This document shows positions 17,254 to 25,813 of a stretch of DNA of 50,437 nucleotides, piece by piece. Each line of letters begins with the position of its first letter. The first letter of the stretch is position 1. The translations under genes were made by a program, and so were the position numbers. The stretch is from an uncultured Geobacteraceae bacterium (GTDB lineage Bacteria; Desulfobacterota; Desulfuromonadia; Geobacterales; Pseudopelobacteraceae). The notes under the pieces were generated by a model. The model ran no database searches, was not told the origin of the DNA, and saw only the letters and a list, made by a program, of their open reading frames with translations. The DNA is taken from assembly GCA_903925005.1 (NCBI GenBank), contig CAIYDX010000142.1, positions 1 to 50,437 of the forward strand, given 5' to 3'.

Positions 17254-17787
17254 CTAATTTGAGTGCGGCCATTGATTAAAATAGGCAATTTCGGACAACT
17301 GTTTGCGCGGTCTCGCCTTCGGTTCCTGGTCCGGATACCCCAGCGGTGTTATACCGACGATGCGGATATCATCAGGGATGCCGAGCGCACGCTTGATCCT
17401 GTTCTCGTCATACCACCCCATCCAGCAGGTGCCCAAGCCAAGAGCGTGAGCGGCAAGACAGAGATGCTCAAACGCGATCGCAACATCGGCAACAAAATAA
17501 TCGATACCGTTTTCGACATCCGACTCGGCCGGATTCCCGCAGACCACGATCACGGCCGGTGCTGAGGCTATCGCCTTCTTGCCGGGATTGTCGTCCGGAA
17601 ATGCCTCCAGAACCTGAGCCCGCTTGTCCGCATCGGTCAGCACCAGAAAGCGCCAGCACTGCAGATTTTTCCAGGATGGCGCCAAGCGGGCCGCATCAAG
17701 CATCTGCTCGATCTTTTCCTGCTCGACCGGGGTATCCTTGTATTTACGAATGCTGCGTCGATCGCGAAAAACCTGAAAAATGTCCAT
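17254..17787 (-). CDS. Nitroreductase family protein
   Basis: A 177-residue FMN-dependent oxidoreductase of the nitroreductase fold: RRSIRKYKDTPVE at the N-terminus (FMN phosphate contact), LAPSWKNLQCWRFLV and LGLGTCWMGWYDE, GITPLGYPDQEP near the end. The physiological substrate is unknown. An AGGAG ribosome site precedes the start. It lies 157 bases after icmF and may be co-transcribed or driven from that gap. Confidence 0.88.
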   Translation of the reverse strand: MDIFQVFRDRRSIRKYKDTPVEQEKIEQMLDAARLAPSWKNLQCWRFLVLTDADKRAQVLEAFPDDNPGKKAIASAPAVIVVCGNPAESDVENGIDYFVADVAIAFEHLCLAAHALGLGTCWMGWYDENRIKRALGIPDDIRIVGITPLGYPDQEPKARPRKQLSEIAYFNQWPHSN

Positions 17788-17842
17788 ATTGCTTAACTCC
17801 TATAACAATTCCGGGTTTAAAACCGGGTGTAAGATTTCGGCC

Positions 17843-17935
17843 AGATTGTCGTCACCCGCAGGAGCACCGCGGAGGCGTAGCAACGCTACGCCGCACAAGA
17901 GGTCTCCGAGGATGGCGGCAAGATGGTAGGAAGAT
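17843..17935. repeat. Intergenic palindromic element between icmF and nitroreductase
   Basis: It contains a perfect 8-bp hairpin with a 3-base loop (GGCGTAGC at 17874-17881, GCTACGCC at 17885-17892) flanked by weaker complementary segments. It resembles a REP-like unit; there is no T-run for a classic terminator. Confidence 0.45.
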
Positions 17936-17944
17936 TACGCCCGT

Positions 17945-20900
17945 CTACATATTTCGGCGGTATTTCCCGCCTACTTCATACAACGCGTGCGATATCTGCC
18001 CCAGCGACGCCACCTTGACCGTTTCCATCAGTTCGCCGAAGATATTGCCGCCGGCAATGGCGGTTTCCTGCAGCCTCTTGAGCGCCGCCGGAGCTTTATC
18101 TTTGTTGAGATCATGAAATGCCCGCAGGTTCAGGATCTGTTGTTCCTTCTCCTCTTTAGTGGCGCGGGCCAGTTCGCCCGGCACGTTGAACCCTTCTTCG
18201 TCGGCGCGCGGGTTTAGGAAGGTATTTACCCCAACGATAGGAAGCTCGCCATTATGTTTTTTGTGTTCATACAGCATTGACTCGTCCTGAATTTTGGAGC
18301 GCTGATACTGGGTTTCCATCGCACCGAGCACCCCGCCCCGCTGGTCGATCCGTTCGAATTCAGCCATGACCGCTTCTTCGACCAGGTCGGTCAACTCCTC
18401 GATGATAAACGAACCCTGAAGCGAGTTCTCGTTTTTGGCAAGTCCGAACTCTTTGGTGATGATCATCTGGATAGCCATTGCTCGCCGGACCGACTCTTCG
18501 GTCGGGGTAGTGACCGCTTCGTCATAGGCGTTGGTATGCAGCGAGTTGCAATTGTCATAGATCGCCATCAGCGCCTGAAGAGTGGTGCGGATATCGTTGA
18601 AATCCATCTCCTGGGCATGCAGGGATCTCCCAGAAGTCTGAATATGATACTTAAGCTTCTGGCTGCGATCGTTGGCGCCGTACTTCTCCCGCATCGCAAC
18701 TGCCCATATCCGGCGCGCCACGCGACCGATGACCGTATATTCCGGGTCGAGACCGTTGGAAAAGAAGTAGGAAAGATTGGCGGCAAAATCATCAATGTCC
18801 ATCCCGCGTGACAGATAATACTCGACAAAAGTGAAGCCGTTGGAGAGGGTGAAAGCGAGCTGGCTGATCGGGTTGGCGCCCGCTTCGGCGATATGATAAC
18901 CGCTGATCGAGACCGAATAATAGTTGCGTACCTTCTGCTCGATGAAATACTGCTGCATGTCGCCCATCATCTTCAGCGCGAACTCGGTCGAGAAGATGCA
19001 GGTGTTCTGCCCCTGATCCTCCTTGAGGATATCGGCCTGCACGGTGCCGCGCACCGTCTGCAAAGTGCAGGACCGAATATCCAGATATTCGGCTTCGGAC
19101 GGTTCCCGGCCGCTCTTCTCCCGGAACAGGTCAACCTGCTGCTCGGTAGCCGCGTTGAAGAAAAACGCCAGCATCATCGGGGCAGGTCCGTTAATGGTGA
19201 TCGAAACGCTGGTGTTGGGGGCGCAGAGGTCAAAACCGGCAAAAAGTTTTTGCATGTCGTTGACTGTACAGATCGAGACACCGCTCTCGCCGACCTTGCC
19301 GTAGATATCGGGCGGGTAATCGGGGTCCTCGCCGTAGAGGGTCACGCTGTCAAAAGCGGTGGAGAGCCGCTTGGCGTCGTCATCCTTGCAAAGATAGTGG
19401 AAGCGGCGATTGGTCCGCTCCGGGGTCCCTTCGCCGGCAAACTGGCGCTTGGGGTCCTCTTCGGCCCGTTTGAACGGGAAGACACCGGCGGTGAACGGGA
19501 AATAGCCCGGCGCATTCTCGAACATGCACCAGCGCAGGATCTCGCCCCAATCGGCATAATCGGGAAGACAGACCTTGGGGATGCGGGTTCCGGAAAGAGT
19601 CGTCGTATAGAGATCGCTCCTGATCTCCTTATCCCTGACCTTGGTAATCAGCTGGTCACGGCGATAGGAGGCCTTCAATTCCGGCCACTCTTTCAGAATC
19701 CGCTTCGGCTCTTCATGGAGCCGGGAATCAAAGATAGTCAGCTGTTTATCAAGCTCCGCCTGGGCTGCGGTATCACCCAGGACTTCGCGGGCGCCGTTCA
19801 GCTGAAAAAGCCTCCTGGCAACATCGACCTGCTCCTTGACCTGTTTGCGATAGCCGCGCACGGCATGAACTATTTCACCCAGATAGTGAACACGGTCCGG
19901 GGGAATGATATACTTCTTCAAGCTCTCTTTTTCGGTGATCAGGAGAGATGAGTGCCAATCCGTCCCCTTCTTGCCGTTGATGACATCAAGCAGAGCGCGG
20001 TAGAGGACATTGGTACCCGGATCGTTAAACTGGGAAGCGATTGTACCGAAGACCGGCAGCGCTTCATTGGCAACGTCGAAAAGATTGCGGTTGCGGCGAT
20101 ACTGCTTCCGGACGTTGCGCAGCGCATCTTCGGCCCCTTTGCGTTCGAACTTGTTGATGGCAACAACATCCGCGAAGTCAAGCATGTCGATCTTCTCCAA
20201 CTGGGTCGGAGCGCCGAATTCGCAGGTCATCACATACAAAGAGACATCGCAGACCCCTACAACTCCGGCGTTACCCTGGCCGATGCCGCTGGTTTCGACA
20301 AACACCAGGTCAAATCCGGCCGCTTTCACCACATCGATGGCATCCTGGATTGCGGCGGACAGTTCGGTTTGAGAATCGCGTGTCGCGAGTGACCGCATAT
20401 AGATCCGGTCCGTGTTGATCGAGTTCATACGAATGCGGTCACCGAGCAGTGCCCCGCCGGTCCGCTGACGCGAAGGGTCAACCGCCAGGATCGCAACACT
20501 CTTGTTCGGAAAGTCGCGGGTGAAGCGGAGCACCAGTTCATCGGTAATGGAACTCTTGCCGGCGCCGCCGGTCCCGGTGATGCCTATTACCGGGACATCC
20601 TGGGTCATCGACTTGATGGTTCCACGGAGGGAGGCATATCCTGAAGCGTGATCATGAACGGCCTGTTCGGCTAGTGTAATCAGGGTGTTGACCGCACGAA
20701 TATCCTGTTTGGCCAGCCGGGAAGTCTCAGCCGCGATGTCGCGTTCGATAGCAAAATCGCACTCCGTAAGCATCAGGTTGATCATCCCCTGCAGCCCCAT
20801 CCGGCGGCCATCCTCCGGTGAGAAAATTTTGCGAACGCCGTACCCTTCGATCTCGGCGATCTCATCCGGCACAATTACCCCACCGCCTCCGCCATAGACC

Positions 20901-21193
20901 TTGATATGCCCTTCGCCACGCTCCCGCAGCAGATCGATGATATATTTGAAAAATTCGACATGCCCACCCTGATAGCAGCTGACCGCAATCCCCTGGGCAT
21001 CTTCCTGAATGGCAGCGGTGACGATTTCTTCGACGGAACGATTGTGTCCCAGATGAATTACTTCGGCGCCCGAAGACTGCAAAATGCGGCGGATAACGTT
21101 AATCGTGGCATCATGGCCGTCAAACAGGCTGGTAGCGGTAACAACCCGGACTTTGTGAGATGTTTTGTACGGCTCGATTTCTGTTGAACTCAT
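17945..21193 (-). CDS. icmF: Fused isobutyryl-CoA mutase (IcmF)
   Basis: An adenosylcobalamin-dependent fusion of B12-binding domain ([10 protein letters not shown], cobalt ligand H27), MeaB-type G-protein chaperone (P-loop [12 protein letters not shown] at about 205-216) and mutase barrel. Active-site signature: F585 in RQFAGEG and Q729 in DQGQNTCIF stand where methylmalonyl-CoA mutase has Tyr and Arg, the IcmF pattern for isobutyryl-CoA/n-butyryl-CoA exchange. The ATG at 21193 is chosen because it overlaps the upstream stop (ATGA) with GGGGG before it, giving 1082 residues. The open frame runs 12 codons further. It feeds butyryl-CoA to the beta-oxidation operon; its own promoter carries regulon site C. 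No B12 riboswitch was seen upstream. Confidence 0.93.
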   Translation of the reverse strand: MSSTEIEPYKTSHKVRVVTATSLFDGHDATINVIRRILQSSGAEVIHLGHNRSVEEIVTAAIQEDAQGIAVSCYQGGHVEFFKYIIDLLRERGEGHIKVYGGGGGVIVPDEIAEIEGYGVRKIFSPEDGRRMGLQGMINLMLTECDFAIERDIAAETSRLAKQDIRAVNTLITLAEQAVHDHASGYASLRGTIKSMTQDVPVIGITGTGGAGKSSITDELVLRFTRDFPNKSVAILAVDPSRQRTGGALLGDRIRMNSINTDRIYMRSLATRDSQTELSAAIQDAIDVVKAAGFDLVFVETSGIGQGNAGVVGVCDVSLYVMTCEFGAPTQLEKIDMLDFADVVAINKFERKGAEDALRNVRKQYRRNRNLFDVANEALPVFGTIASQFNDPGTNVLYRALLDVINGKKGTDWHSSLLITEKESLKKYIIPPDRVHYLGEIVHAVRGYRKQVKEQVDVARRLFQLNGAREVLGDTAAQAELDKQLTIFDSRLHEEPKRILKEWPELKASYRRDQLITKVRDKEIRSDLYTTTLSGTRIPKVCLPDYADWGEILRWCMFENAPGYFPFTAGVFPFKRAEEDPKRQFAGEGTPERTNRRFHYLCKDDDAKRLSTAFDSVTLYGEDPDYPPDIYGKVGESGVSICTVNDMQKLFAGFDLCAPNTSVSITINGPAPMMLAFFFNAATEQQVDLFREKSGREPSEAEYLDIRSCTLQTVRGTVQADILKEDQGQNTCIFSTEFALKMMGDMQQYFIEQKVRNYYSVSISGYHIAEAGANPISQLAFTLSNGFTFVEYYLSRGMDIDDFAANLSYFFSNGLDPEYTVIGRVARRIWAVAMREKYGANDRSQKLKYHIQTSGRSLHAQEMDFNDIRTTLQALMAIYDNCNSLHTNAYDEAVTTPTEESVRRAMAIQMIITKEFGLAKNENSLQGSFIIEELTDLVEEAVMAEFERIDQRGGVLGAMETQYQRSKIQDESMLYEHKKHNGELPIVGVNTFLNPRADEEGFNVPGELARATKEEKEQQILNLRAFHDLNKDKAPAALKRLQETAIAGGNIFGELMETVKVASLGQISHALYEVGGKYRRNM

Positions 21194-21744
21194 ATGGATT
21201 CCCCCGACAACGTAAATTCCCATGCACACCAGAATGTCTCAGGATGTTCATCGGGCGGACAGGCGATGCAATTCGTTTTGATACGGGGATCAATCGCTTT
21301 GGCAAATTCACTGTATTCGACAATGCCGACCGATTTACATGGATGATCGGCCAGACCTTTTCGTTTGCGGGCCGATTGCACCCTGCAGTCAAGCATCCGG
21401 AAGATTACCCGCGTATCATCCTGTTCGATAACATCCTGTAAGTTGAGGCGGGCATAAAAACGATGTTTCAGGCACTCCACCAGCGCCGGAATACCGCCGC
21501 CAGCTTTGATCCCGAGACGATCCATTATGCGGCGCGCCTCAATCACGGTAAAGTAACGCCAAGCCTCGGTATCGACATCGACAGCCACATCCATGCCGTA
21601 TCGTTTCTCTACCGCTTGAAACCAGACGCCATCATGGGCCAGCCAGTTTTTGGCATCGTCCACGATTATTTTCACAAGCTCTTCCTTACTTAAATCGTAA
21701 AGAAGACTGACCCCTTCATCACCGGCACGTTCGGCACTCGACAT
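21190..21744 (-). CDS. Small protein overlapping icmF, DUF6125-like
   Basis: A 184-residue soluble protein, first gene of the icmF operon, with AAGGAGG before its ATG and an ATGA overlap with icmF. Conserved-looking features are the N-terminal [30 protein letters not shown], an [11 protein letters not shown] helix, and a C-terminal cysteine pair in NCIACPPD. I assign it tentatively to DUF6125; no function is known to me. Translational coupling to icmF suggests a role in IcmF cofactor handling or in the same substrate route, which is inference. Confidence 0.7.
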   Translation of the reverse strand: MSSAERAGDEGVSLLYDLSKEELVKIIVDDAKNWLAHDGVWFQAVEKRYGMDVAVDVDTEAWRYFTVIEARRIMDRLGIKAGGGIPALVECLKHRFYARLNLQDVIEQDDTRVIFRMLDCRVQSARKRKGLADHPCKSVGIVEYSEFAKAIDPRIKTNCIACPPDEHPETFWCAWEFTLSGESI

Positions 21745-21803
21745 ATTAAATCCTCCTTCAAGGGCCTCAATAGAACGTTATTTCAACAGACCTATTGCGG
21801 CAC

Positions 21804-21833
21804 AATATATAATTCCGTTTACGTTCAAGTCAA
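21804..21833 (-). promoter_or_regulatory. Promoter with acyl-CoA regulon dyad (site C), for the icmF operon
   Basis: Minus-strand TTGACT (21828-21833) and TATATT (21804-21809, 18-base spacer) or ATATAT (17-base spacer). The dyad TTGACTTGAACGTAAA (21818-21833) is followed by the same CGG as sites A and B. Confidence 0.68.
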
Positions 21834-21890
21834 GATTAAACAGCATAAAATTTATTCTATCAGATGGCAGTAATTGAACTGAATGGAGAT

Positions 21891-21917
21891 GCCCTGCGAG
21901 GCAACACCTCGCAGGGC
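21891..21917 (-). terminator. Hairpin terminator after the symporter gene
   Basis: A perfect 11-bp G/C-rich stem (21891-21901 and 21907-21917) with a 5-base loop begins 6 bases after the symporter stop. A T-run is missing, so termination strength is uncertain. Confidence 0.6.
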
Positions 21918-21923
21918 TTCAGA

Positions 21924-23915
21924 TCAATGATCGCTGGCTTTTGAAATTCCCAGACCGGTGATCTGCCGCACTTCGATCTCGTCGAACAGCTCTTCGGCCC
22001 GGCGATCACGGAACAGCAGCGTTCCCAGGATTGCCGCAATCAGACCGAGCGGCACTGAAACGATGCCTGGATTCTTGAGCGGGAAGATTGCAGCTTTGAG
22101 GCCGACCATGGAGGTCTGACCGTTGTTCTTCTCGAAGTCCTTGCGCGACTTGTCTAAAAGTTTCAGATCCTTGTCCGCCAGCACGACGCCTTCAACCTGT
22201 TTCTTTTCCAACGTAACTACAATCTTTTTAGCATCATCGGCGATCTTCTGCGGATACGTCATCACCGGCGAAATTACCACCAGGCCCAAGGCCGAAATTG
22301 TTCCGACCAGCAGAGCGGAAATAACACCGGCTGTATTGAAGCGCTTCCAGAACAGTGACAGCATGACCGCCGGGAAGTTGCCGGACGCCGCCACGGCAAA
22401 GGCCAGGGCTACCAGAGCGACCACGTTCTCCTTCTCGGCTGCCAATCCCATTATGATCGCGGCAATACCGACGAACAGCGAAGTAATACGGGCTACCTTG
22501 ACCTGTGTGTGTTGATCGGCCTTGCCGTCCATAACGATATTCACATAAACGTCATGAGCAATAGCCGCCGAGGCTGCCAGCACGAGGCCGGAGACAACCG
22601 CGAGGATAGTTGCGAAAGCAACCGCGCAGATAAAGGCCAGGAACATATCGCCACCCAGCGAACCGGCGCCGCCGCCCAGCAACTGGGCCAGCAGCAGGGT
22701 TGCCATATTCCCCCCCTTGTCAACCGAACTGATCAGCTGGGGCGAAAGATAGAGCGCAGCGCCGAAGCCGATGATGTTGATCAGGAAGAAGAAGCTGCTG
22801 TTGATGAACAGCGCGATAACAATGGATTTGCGGGCTTCCTTGGCACTCGGCACCGTAAAGAAACGCATCAGGATATGCGGCAGTCCGGCAGCGCCGAGCG
22901 CCCAGGCGATACCGAGAGAAACCTGGTCGAGCGGATTCTTCAGGAACAGGCCCGGCTCCATGAAACGCTGACCGTAGTCGAAGCCCTGCTTGGGCAGCGC
23001 ATCCTTGAGAACATTCATTCTGACATGATCCTGGATAAGCTGATTGCCGACGATATCGGTGAAAAATCCGACCGGATTAAAACCAGCCTTTGCCAGAACC
23101 AGGAACGCCAGCAGAACCGTACCGCTCATCAGCAATCCGGCCTTGATGATCTGTACCCAGGTAGTTGCCTTCATGCCGCCGAAGACAACATATCCGACCA
23201 TTAAAACACCGACGCCGATAACGGATACGCGGTAGGGAATATCAAGCAGCACCTGCATCAATTTTCCAGCTCCGACCATCTGAGCGATCAGATAGAACAG
23301 CGACACCGTAACCGTGGAAAGAGCCGCCACGGCGCGCACCGGCTTCGGAGAGGTGCGGAAGGAGAGGATATCGCCCAGAGTGAACTTGCCGGCGTTGCGG
23401 CACGGCTCGGCAATTACCAGCAAAATTGCGATAAAGGAGAACATCGGCCCGACCGCATACATGAAACCGTCGATGCCGTATAGCGAGATCAGGCCGGACA
23501 TGCCGAGAAACGAGGCAGCAGACATGTAGTCACCGGCAATGGCCCAGCCATTCTGCAGGCCGGTGATACCACCGCCCGCAGTGTAGAAATCGGAGGCTGA
23601 TTTTGTCTGCCGGGCCGCCCAGATGACAACACAGAGCGTTATACCGATGATCGTAAAAAACATGCTGATCGTAATAGCCCGGTTGGGCTTGATCTTGGTC
23701 GGTACACCCGAAATCGGCGTCGGAGTCGACGCGGCCGGCGCCGGTGCAACAGCTGTTACGGCCTGGCTTTGGGCCGCCGCCGGCGCCTGCAGCGCCGGAG
23801 CGGAAGATTGAACGGCCACGGCGGCTTGCGGGGCCGATTTGAGCGGTTCTGCGGCAAACCCGGCCGTGGTCAGGATAAGTGTAAGCATCAGAGCTGATAA
23901 GACGTTCGTAAACAT
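21924..23915 (-). CDS. actP: Sodium:solute (acetate-type) symporter, ActP-like
   Basis: An SSS-family transporter of about 13 membrane segments, with GDYMSAASFLGMSGLI, GGMKATTWVQIIKAGLL and FFTVPSAKEARKS typical of ActP. It differs from the Escherichia coli protein in an N-terminal signal peptide followed by an Ala/Pro/Gln-rich linker (about residues 25-80), and in a roughly 45-residue charged insertion between two late membrane segments (KKIVVTLEKKQVEG...). M1 at 23924 abuts the ribosome site, so M4 at 23915 is preferred. It pairs with the DUF485 gene 4 bases upstream. Acetate is the default substrate, but butyrate or another short acid would fit the regulon. Confidence 0.88.
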   Translation of the reverse strand: MFTNVLSALMLTLILTTAGFAAEPLKSAPQAAVAVQSSAPALQAPAAAQSQAVTAVAPAPAASTPTPISGVPTKIKPNRAITISMFFTIIGITLCVVIWAARQTKSASDFYTAGGGITGLQNGWAIAGDYMSAASFLGMSGLISLYGIDGFMYAVGPMFSFIAILLVIAEPCRNAGKFTLGDILSFRTSPKPVRAVAALSTVTVSLFYLIAQMVGAGKLMQVLLDIPYRVSVIGVGVLMVGYVVFGGMKATTWVQIIKAGLLMSGTVLLAFLVLAKAGFNPVGFFTDIVGNQLIQDHVRMNVLKDALPKQGFDYGQRFMEPGLFLKNPLDQVSLGIAWALGAAGLPHILMRFFTVPSAKEARKSIVIALFINSSFFFLINIIGFGAALYLSPQLISSVDKGGNMATLLLAQLLGGGAGSLGGDMFLAFICAVAFATILAVVSGLVLAASAAIAHDVYVNIVMDGKADQHTQVKVARITSLFVGIAAIIMGLAAEKENVVALVALAFAVAASGNFPAVMLSLFWKRFNTAGVISALLVGTISALGLVVISPVMTYPQKIADDAKKIVVTLEKKQVEGVVLADKDLKLLDKSRKDFEKNNGQTSMVGLKAAIFPLKNPGIVSVPLGLIAAILGTLLFRDRRAEELFDEIEVRQITGLGISKASDH

Positions 23916-23928
23916 ATTTTCCATCCCC

Positions 23929-24237
23929 CTATTGGATTTCTCTGACGAGTTCGTCAGTCAGTCGGTCAAAGTCATTATTGGCAACCTTCGTGTAGTACAT
24001 GGCGACAAATATCGCTACCATGAACTGGGACAGAATAAACAGGTAGCCGAAATTGATGACCCCAATCAGCTTGATTTTGAACAGCTCCGGAAAATAACCG
24101 GAGAGCAGCGGCAGCGAGAAATAGTATATCGATGCCACAATCCACCATCCAAACAGAAATACTCTTTTCTTTCGCTTCAGCTCCAGGTATTTCGGATTCT
24201 TAGCGATTTCACTCCAGTTGTAATCTACTTTTGACAT
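23929..24237 (-). CDS. DUF485 membrane protein, symporter partner
   Basis: A 102-residue protein of the YjcH/DUF485 family with two membrane segments (about 28-50 and 60-85), NPKYLELKRKKRVF before the first and a polar tail. DUF485 proteins are typically encoded directly before ActP-type symporters, as here. Its exact role in transport is not established. GGGGAGGGG ribosome site; promoter site A lies about 140 bases upstream. Confidence 0.88.
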   Translation of the reverse strand: MSKVDYNWSEIAKNPKYLELKRKKRVFLFGWWIVASIYYFSLPLLSGYFPELFKIKLIGVINFGYLFILSQFMVAIFVAMYYTKVANNDFDRLTDELVREIQ

Positions 24238-24374
24238 AACCCCTCCCCTTTCAGAATGTGTTACTTTTTTGGTTGAACTGCCGGCACGGTATTTCAGCTT
24301 TCAGACAGCGACAAACTCACATATGACAAGCAATTCGTTTCTTGATATCGAACAATGGGTTTTATGGCGTGCGA

Positions 24375-24403
24375 AATATACATGCCGCTTACGTACGTGT
24401 CAA
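24375..24403 (-). promoter_or_regulatory. Promoter with acyl-CoA regulon dyad (site A), for the symporter operon
   Basis: Minus-strand TTGACA (24398-24403), a 17-base spacer and TATATT (24375-24380). The dyad TTGACACGTACGTAAG (24388-24403) overlaps the -35 box and is followed by CGGCAT, as at site B. It lies divergent to the MerR gene. Confidence 0.7.
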
Positions 24404-24549
24404 CCAAAAATATAATAGTTTTATAAATATCAGTTTACACATCAGATTCATTAAAAATATGCATTATGCCGGGGCATCGTTATTGTTCATCGCAAAGCTC
24501 TAATACGCTGGAATGCCACGTTCATAGGATGATGTTTTATACGGGAGTG

Positions 24550-24578
24550 TTGACAAAACTGTAATTCGGACATAATAA
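24550..24578 (+). promoter_or_regulatory. Sigma70 promoter of the MerR-type regulator
   Basis: TTGACA (24550-24555), a 17-base spacer and TAATAA (24573-24578), 36 bases before the ATG. It has no clear copy of the ACGTAAA half-site, so autoregulation through this promoter is not evident. Confidence 0.6.
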
Positions 24579-24614
24579 CTATCTGTGCTGTGGAAATGAA
24601 TATCGAGGGGTTTT

Positions 24615-25019
24615 ATGAACATTGACGCAAATGATAACCAGATAATTACAATCGGCGACCTGGCTAAGAACATCGGGTTGACAACGAGAACCCTCAGATA
24701 CTGGGAAGAGGTCGGCATCATCGTATCGGAAGAGCGGGCTGATGGTGCGAACAGAGGATATTCGCCCTACTATGTCAGGCGGATCAAATTCATCATTAAA
24801 CTAAAAGAGCTGGGGCTTACCATAAAAGAGATGCAGGACCTGTATGTAGCATATGGTGAAGCTAAAGAGACCGACCAGATGATTCCAAAACTAATCGCCT
24901 TTTTGGATAGACATACCCTCATGGTTGACGAAAAAATTGCTAAACTGCATTCGTTACGAAAAGATATTGTCGAATACCGCCAAAGGATGTCTGCCAAACA
25001 CTCCTCCAGCAGCATGTGA
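24615..25019 (+). CDS. MerR family transcriptional regulator, LiuR-like candidate
   Basis: A 134-residue regulator with the MerR winged helix: TIGDLAKNIGLTTRTLRYWEEVGII (residues 12-36), GYSPYYVRRIKFIIKLKELGLTIKEMQDL, then a coiled-coil dimer helix (VDEKIAKLHSLRKDIVEY). There is no cysteine at all, which excludes the metal- and redox-sensing MerR types and fits the class controlling branched-chain and fatty acid catabolism (LiuR). It is divergent to the symporter promoter carrying dyad A; three more copies of the dyad precede acyl-CoA genes on the same side. GAGGGG ribosome site. The regulator-site link is inference. Confidence 0.85.
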   Translation: MNIDANDNQIITIGDLAKNIGLTTRTLRYWEEVGIIVSEERADGANRGYSPYYVRRIKFIIKLKELGLTIKEMQDLYVAYGEAKETDQMIPKLIAFLDRHTLMVDEKIAKLHSLRKDIVEYRQRMSAKHSSSSM

Positions 25020-25069
25020 CGCTACCCCGAAGGAGCGCCGACCAGTTGGCATTCCTGCTCGTACACGCA

Positions 25070-25100
25070 TGCAAACGACAAAATACTGCTTGTGTTTGCA
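25070..25100 (+). other. Hairpin in the MerR to NTF2-like gap
   Basis: TGCAAACGACAA and TTGTGTTTGCA pair with one bulge (25070-25081 and 25090-25100). It could attenuate read-through between the two plus-strand genes; there is no T-run. Confidence 0.35.
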
Positions 25101-25181
25101 GGGGTTGAAAGATACTCTTTGTCCGGACAGGCCTTATGCGCCCATTTGAAGCGCTATCATTCATAACAAGGAGACCCACAG

Positions 25182-25589
25182 ATGATGACACAAGAAGAAG
25201 CGCGGGAATTCACCAACCGATGGCTGCCGAAATGGACCGGAAACAAACCTGAAGAATTGATTACATTTTATGCCGATGACGCTTTCTTTCTTGATCCGGG
25301 GCGACCGCAAGGAATCAAGGGAAAAGAGGAGCTGTTCGCCTATTTCACCAAGGTACTCAGCAATAACCCTACTTGGATCTGGACACAGGTCGAGCCGATT
25401 CCTATTGAAGGCGGTTTTATGAACAAGCTGCAGGCGCGCATTCCGGTCGGAGATAAAATTGTCGAGTGCGTCGGTCTATGCTTCCTGCAGTTTAATGGCC
25501 AGGGGAAAATAAAACGGAATGAAATATATTTCGACAGGACCGAACTGATCAGGGAAATCAACAAATATCGTCAATCTTTTGCACACTAA
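25182..25589 (+). CDS. NTF2/SnoaL-like fold protein
   Basis: A 135-residue protein with the SnoaL/NTF2 pattern: N-terminal helix EEAREFTNRWLPKW, the segment ELITFYADDAFFLDPGRPQGIKGKEEL and a central beta-sheet with FLQFNGQGKIKRNEIYFDRTEL. Proteins of this fold include isomerases, dehydratases and ligand-binding proteins, so function cannot be named. AAGGAGA ribosome site before tandem ATGs (25182, 25185). It is on the same strand as the MerR gene 162 bases upstream. Confidence 0.78.
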   Translation: MMTQEEAREFTNRWLPKWTGNKPEELITFYADDAFFLDPGRPQGIKGKEELFAYFTKVLSNNPTWIWTQVEPIPIEGGFMNKLQARIPVGDKIVECVGLCFLQFNGQGKIKRNEIYFDRTELIREINKYRQSFAH

Positions 25590-25813
25590 ATAAAACAGCG
25601 GCCCACAAAATAAGTACATAACAACTCGAACGCAATCCAACAAACATTAAGGCTCACAAACACGCCATCCATATGGGGTGATGAGTCTGCGGAATATATG
25701 CGTTTTTTTGCATATTAACAACTCAAGAAAAATATTGTAATTTGTCTTGATTGTTATTATTTTCGTCTTCATAACCTTGTTTGAAGTATTGCCGGTTCAT
25801 TGAGGGCCCCGAT

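Larger units (their letters stand above)
24238..24614. other. Divergent regulatory region between the symporter operon and the MerR gene
   Basis: A 377-base non-coding stretch. It holds the minus-strand promoter with dyad A (24375-24403) and the plus-strand MerR promoter (24550-24578). I see no RNA gene or further ORF in it. Confidence 0.7.

Noticed and set aside
21194-21830. Possible cobalamin riboswitch before icmF
   Set aside because: icmF overlaps the upstream gene, and the leader before that gene (21745-21803) is too short and lacks the B12-box.
22509-23204. Long plus-strand ORFs inside the symporter gene and elsewhere (18893-19951, 12075-12977)
   Set aside because: They are antisense shadows of G/C-biased codons of well-identified genes, have no ribosome sites and match no family.
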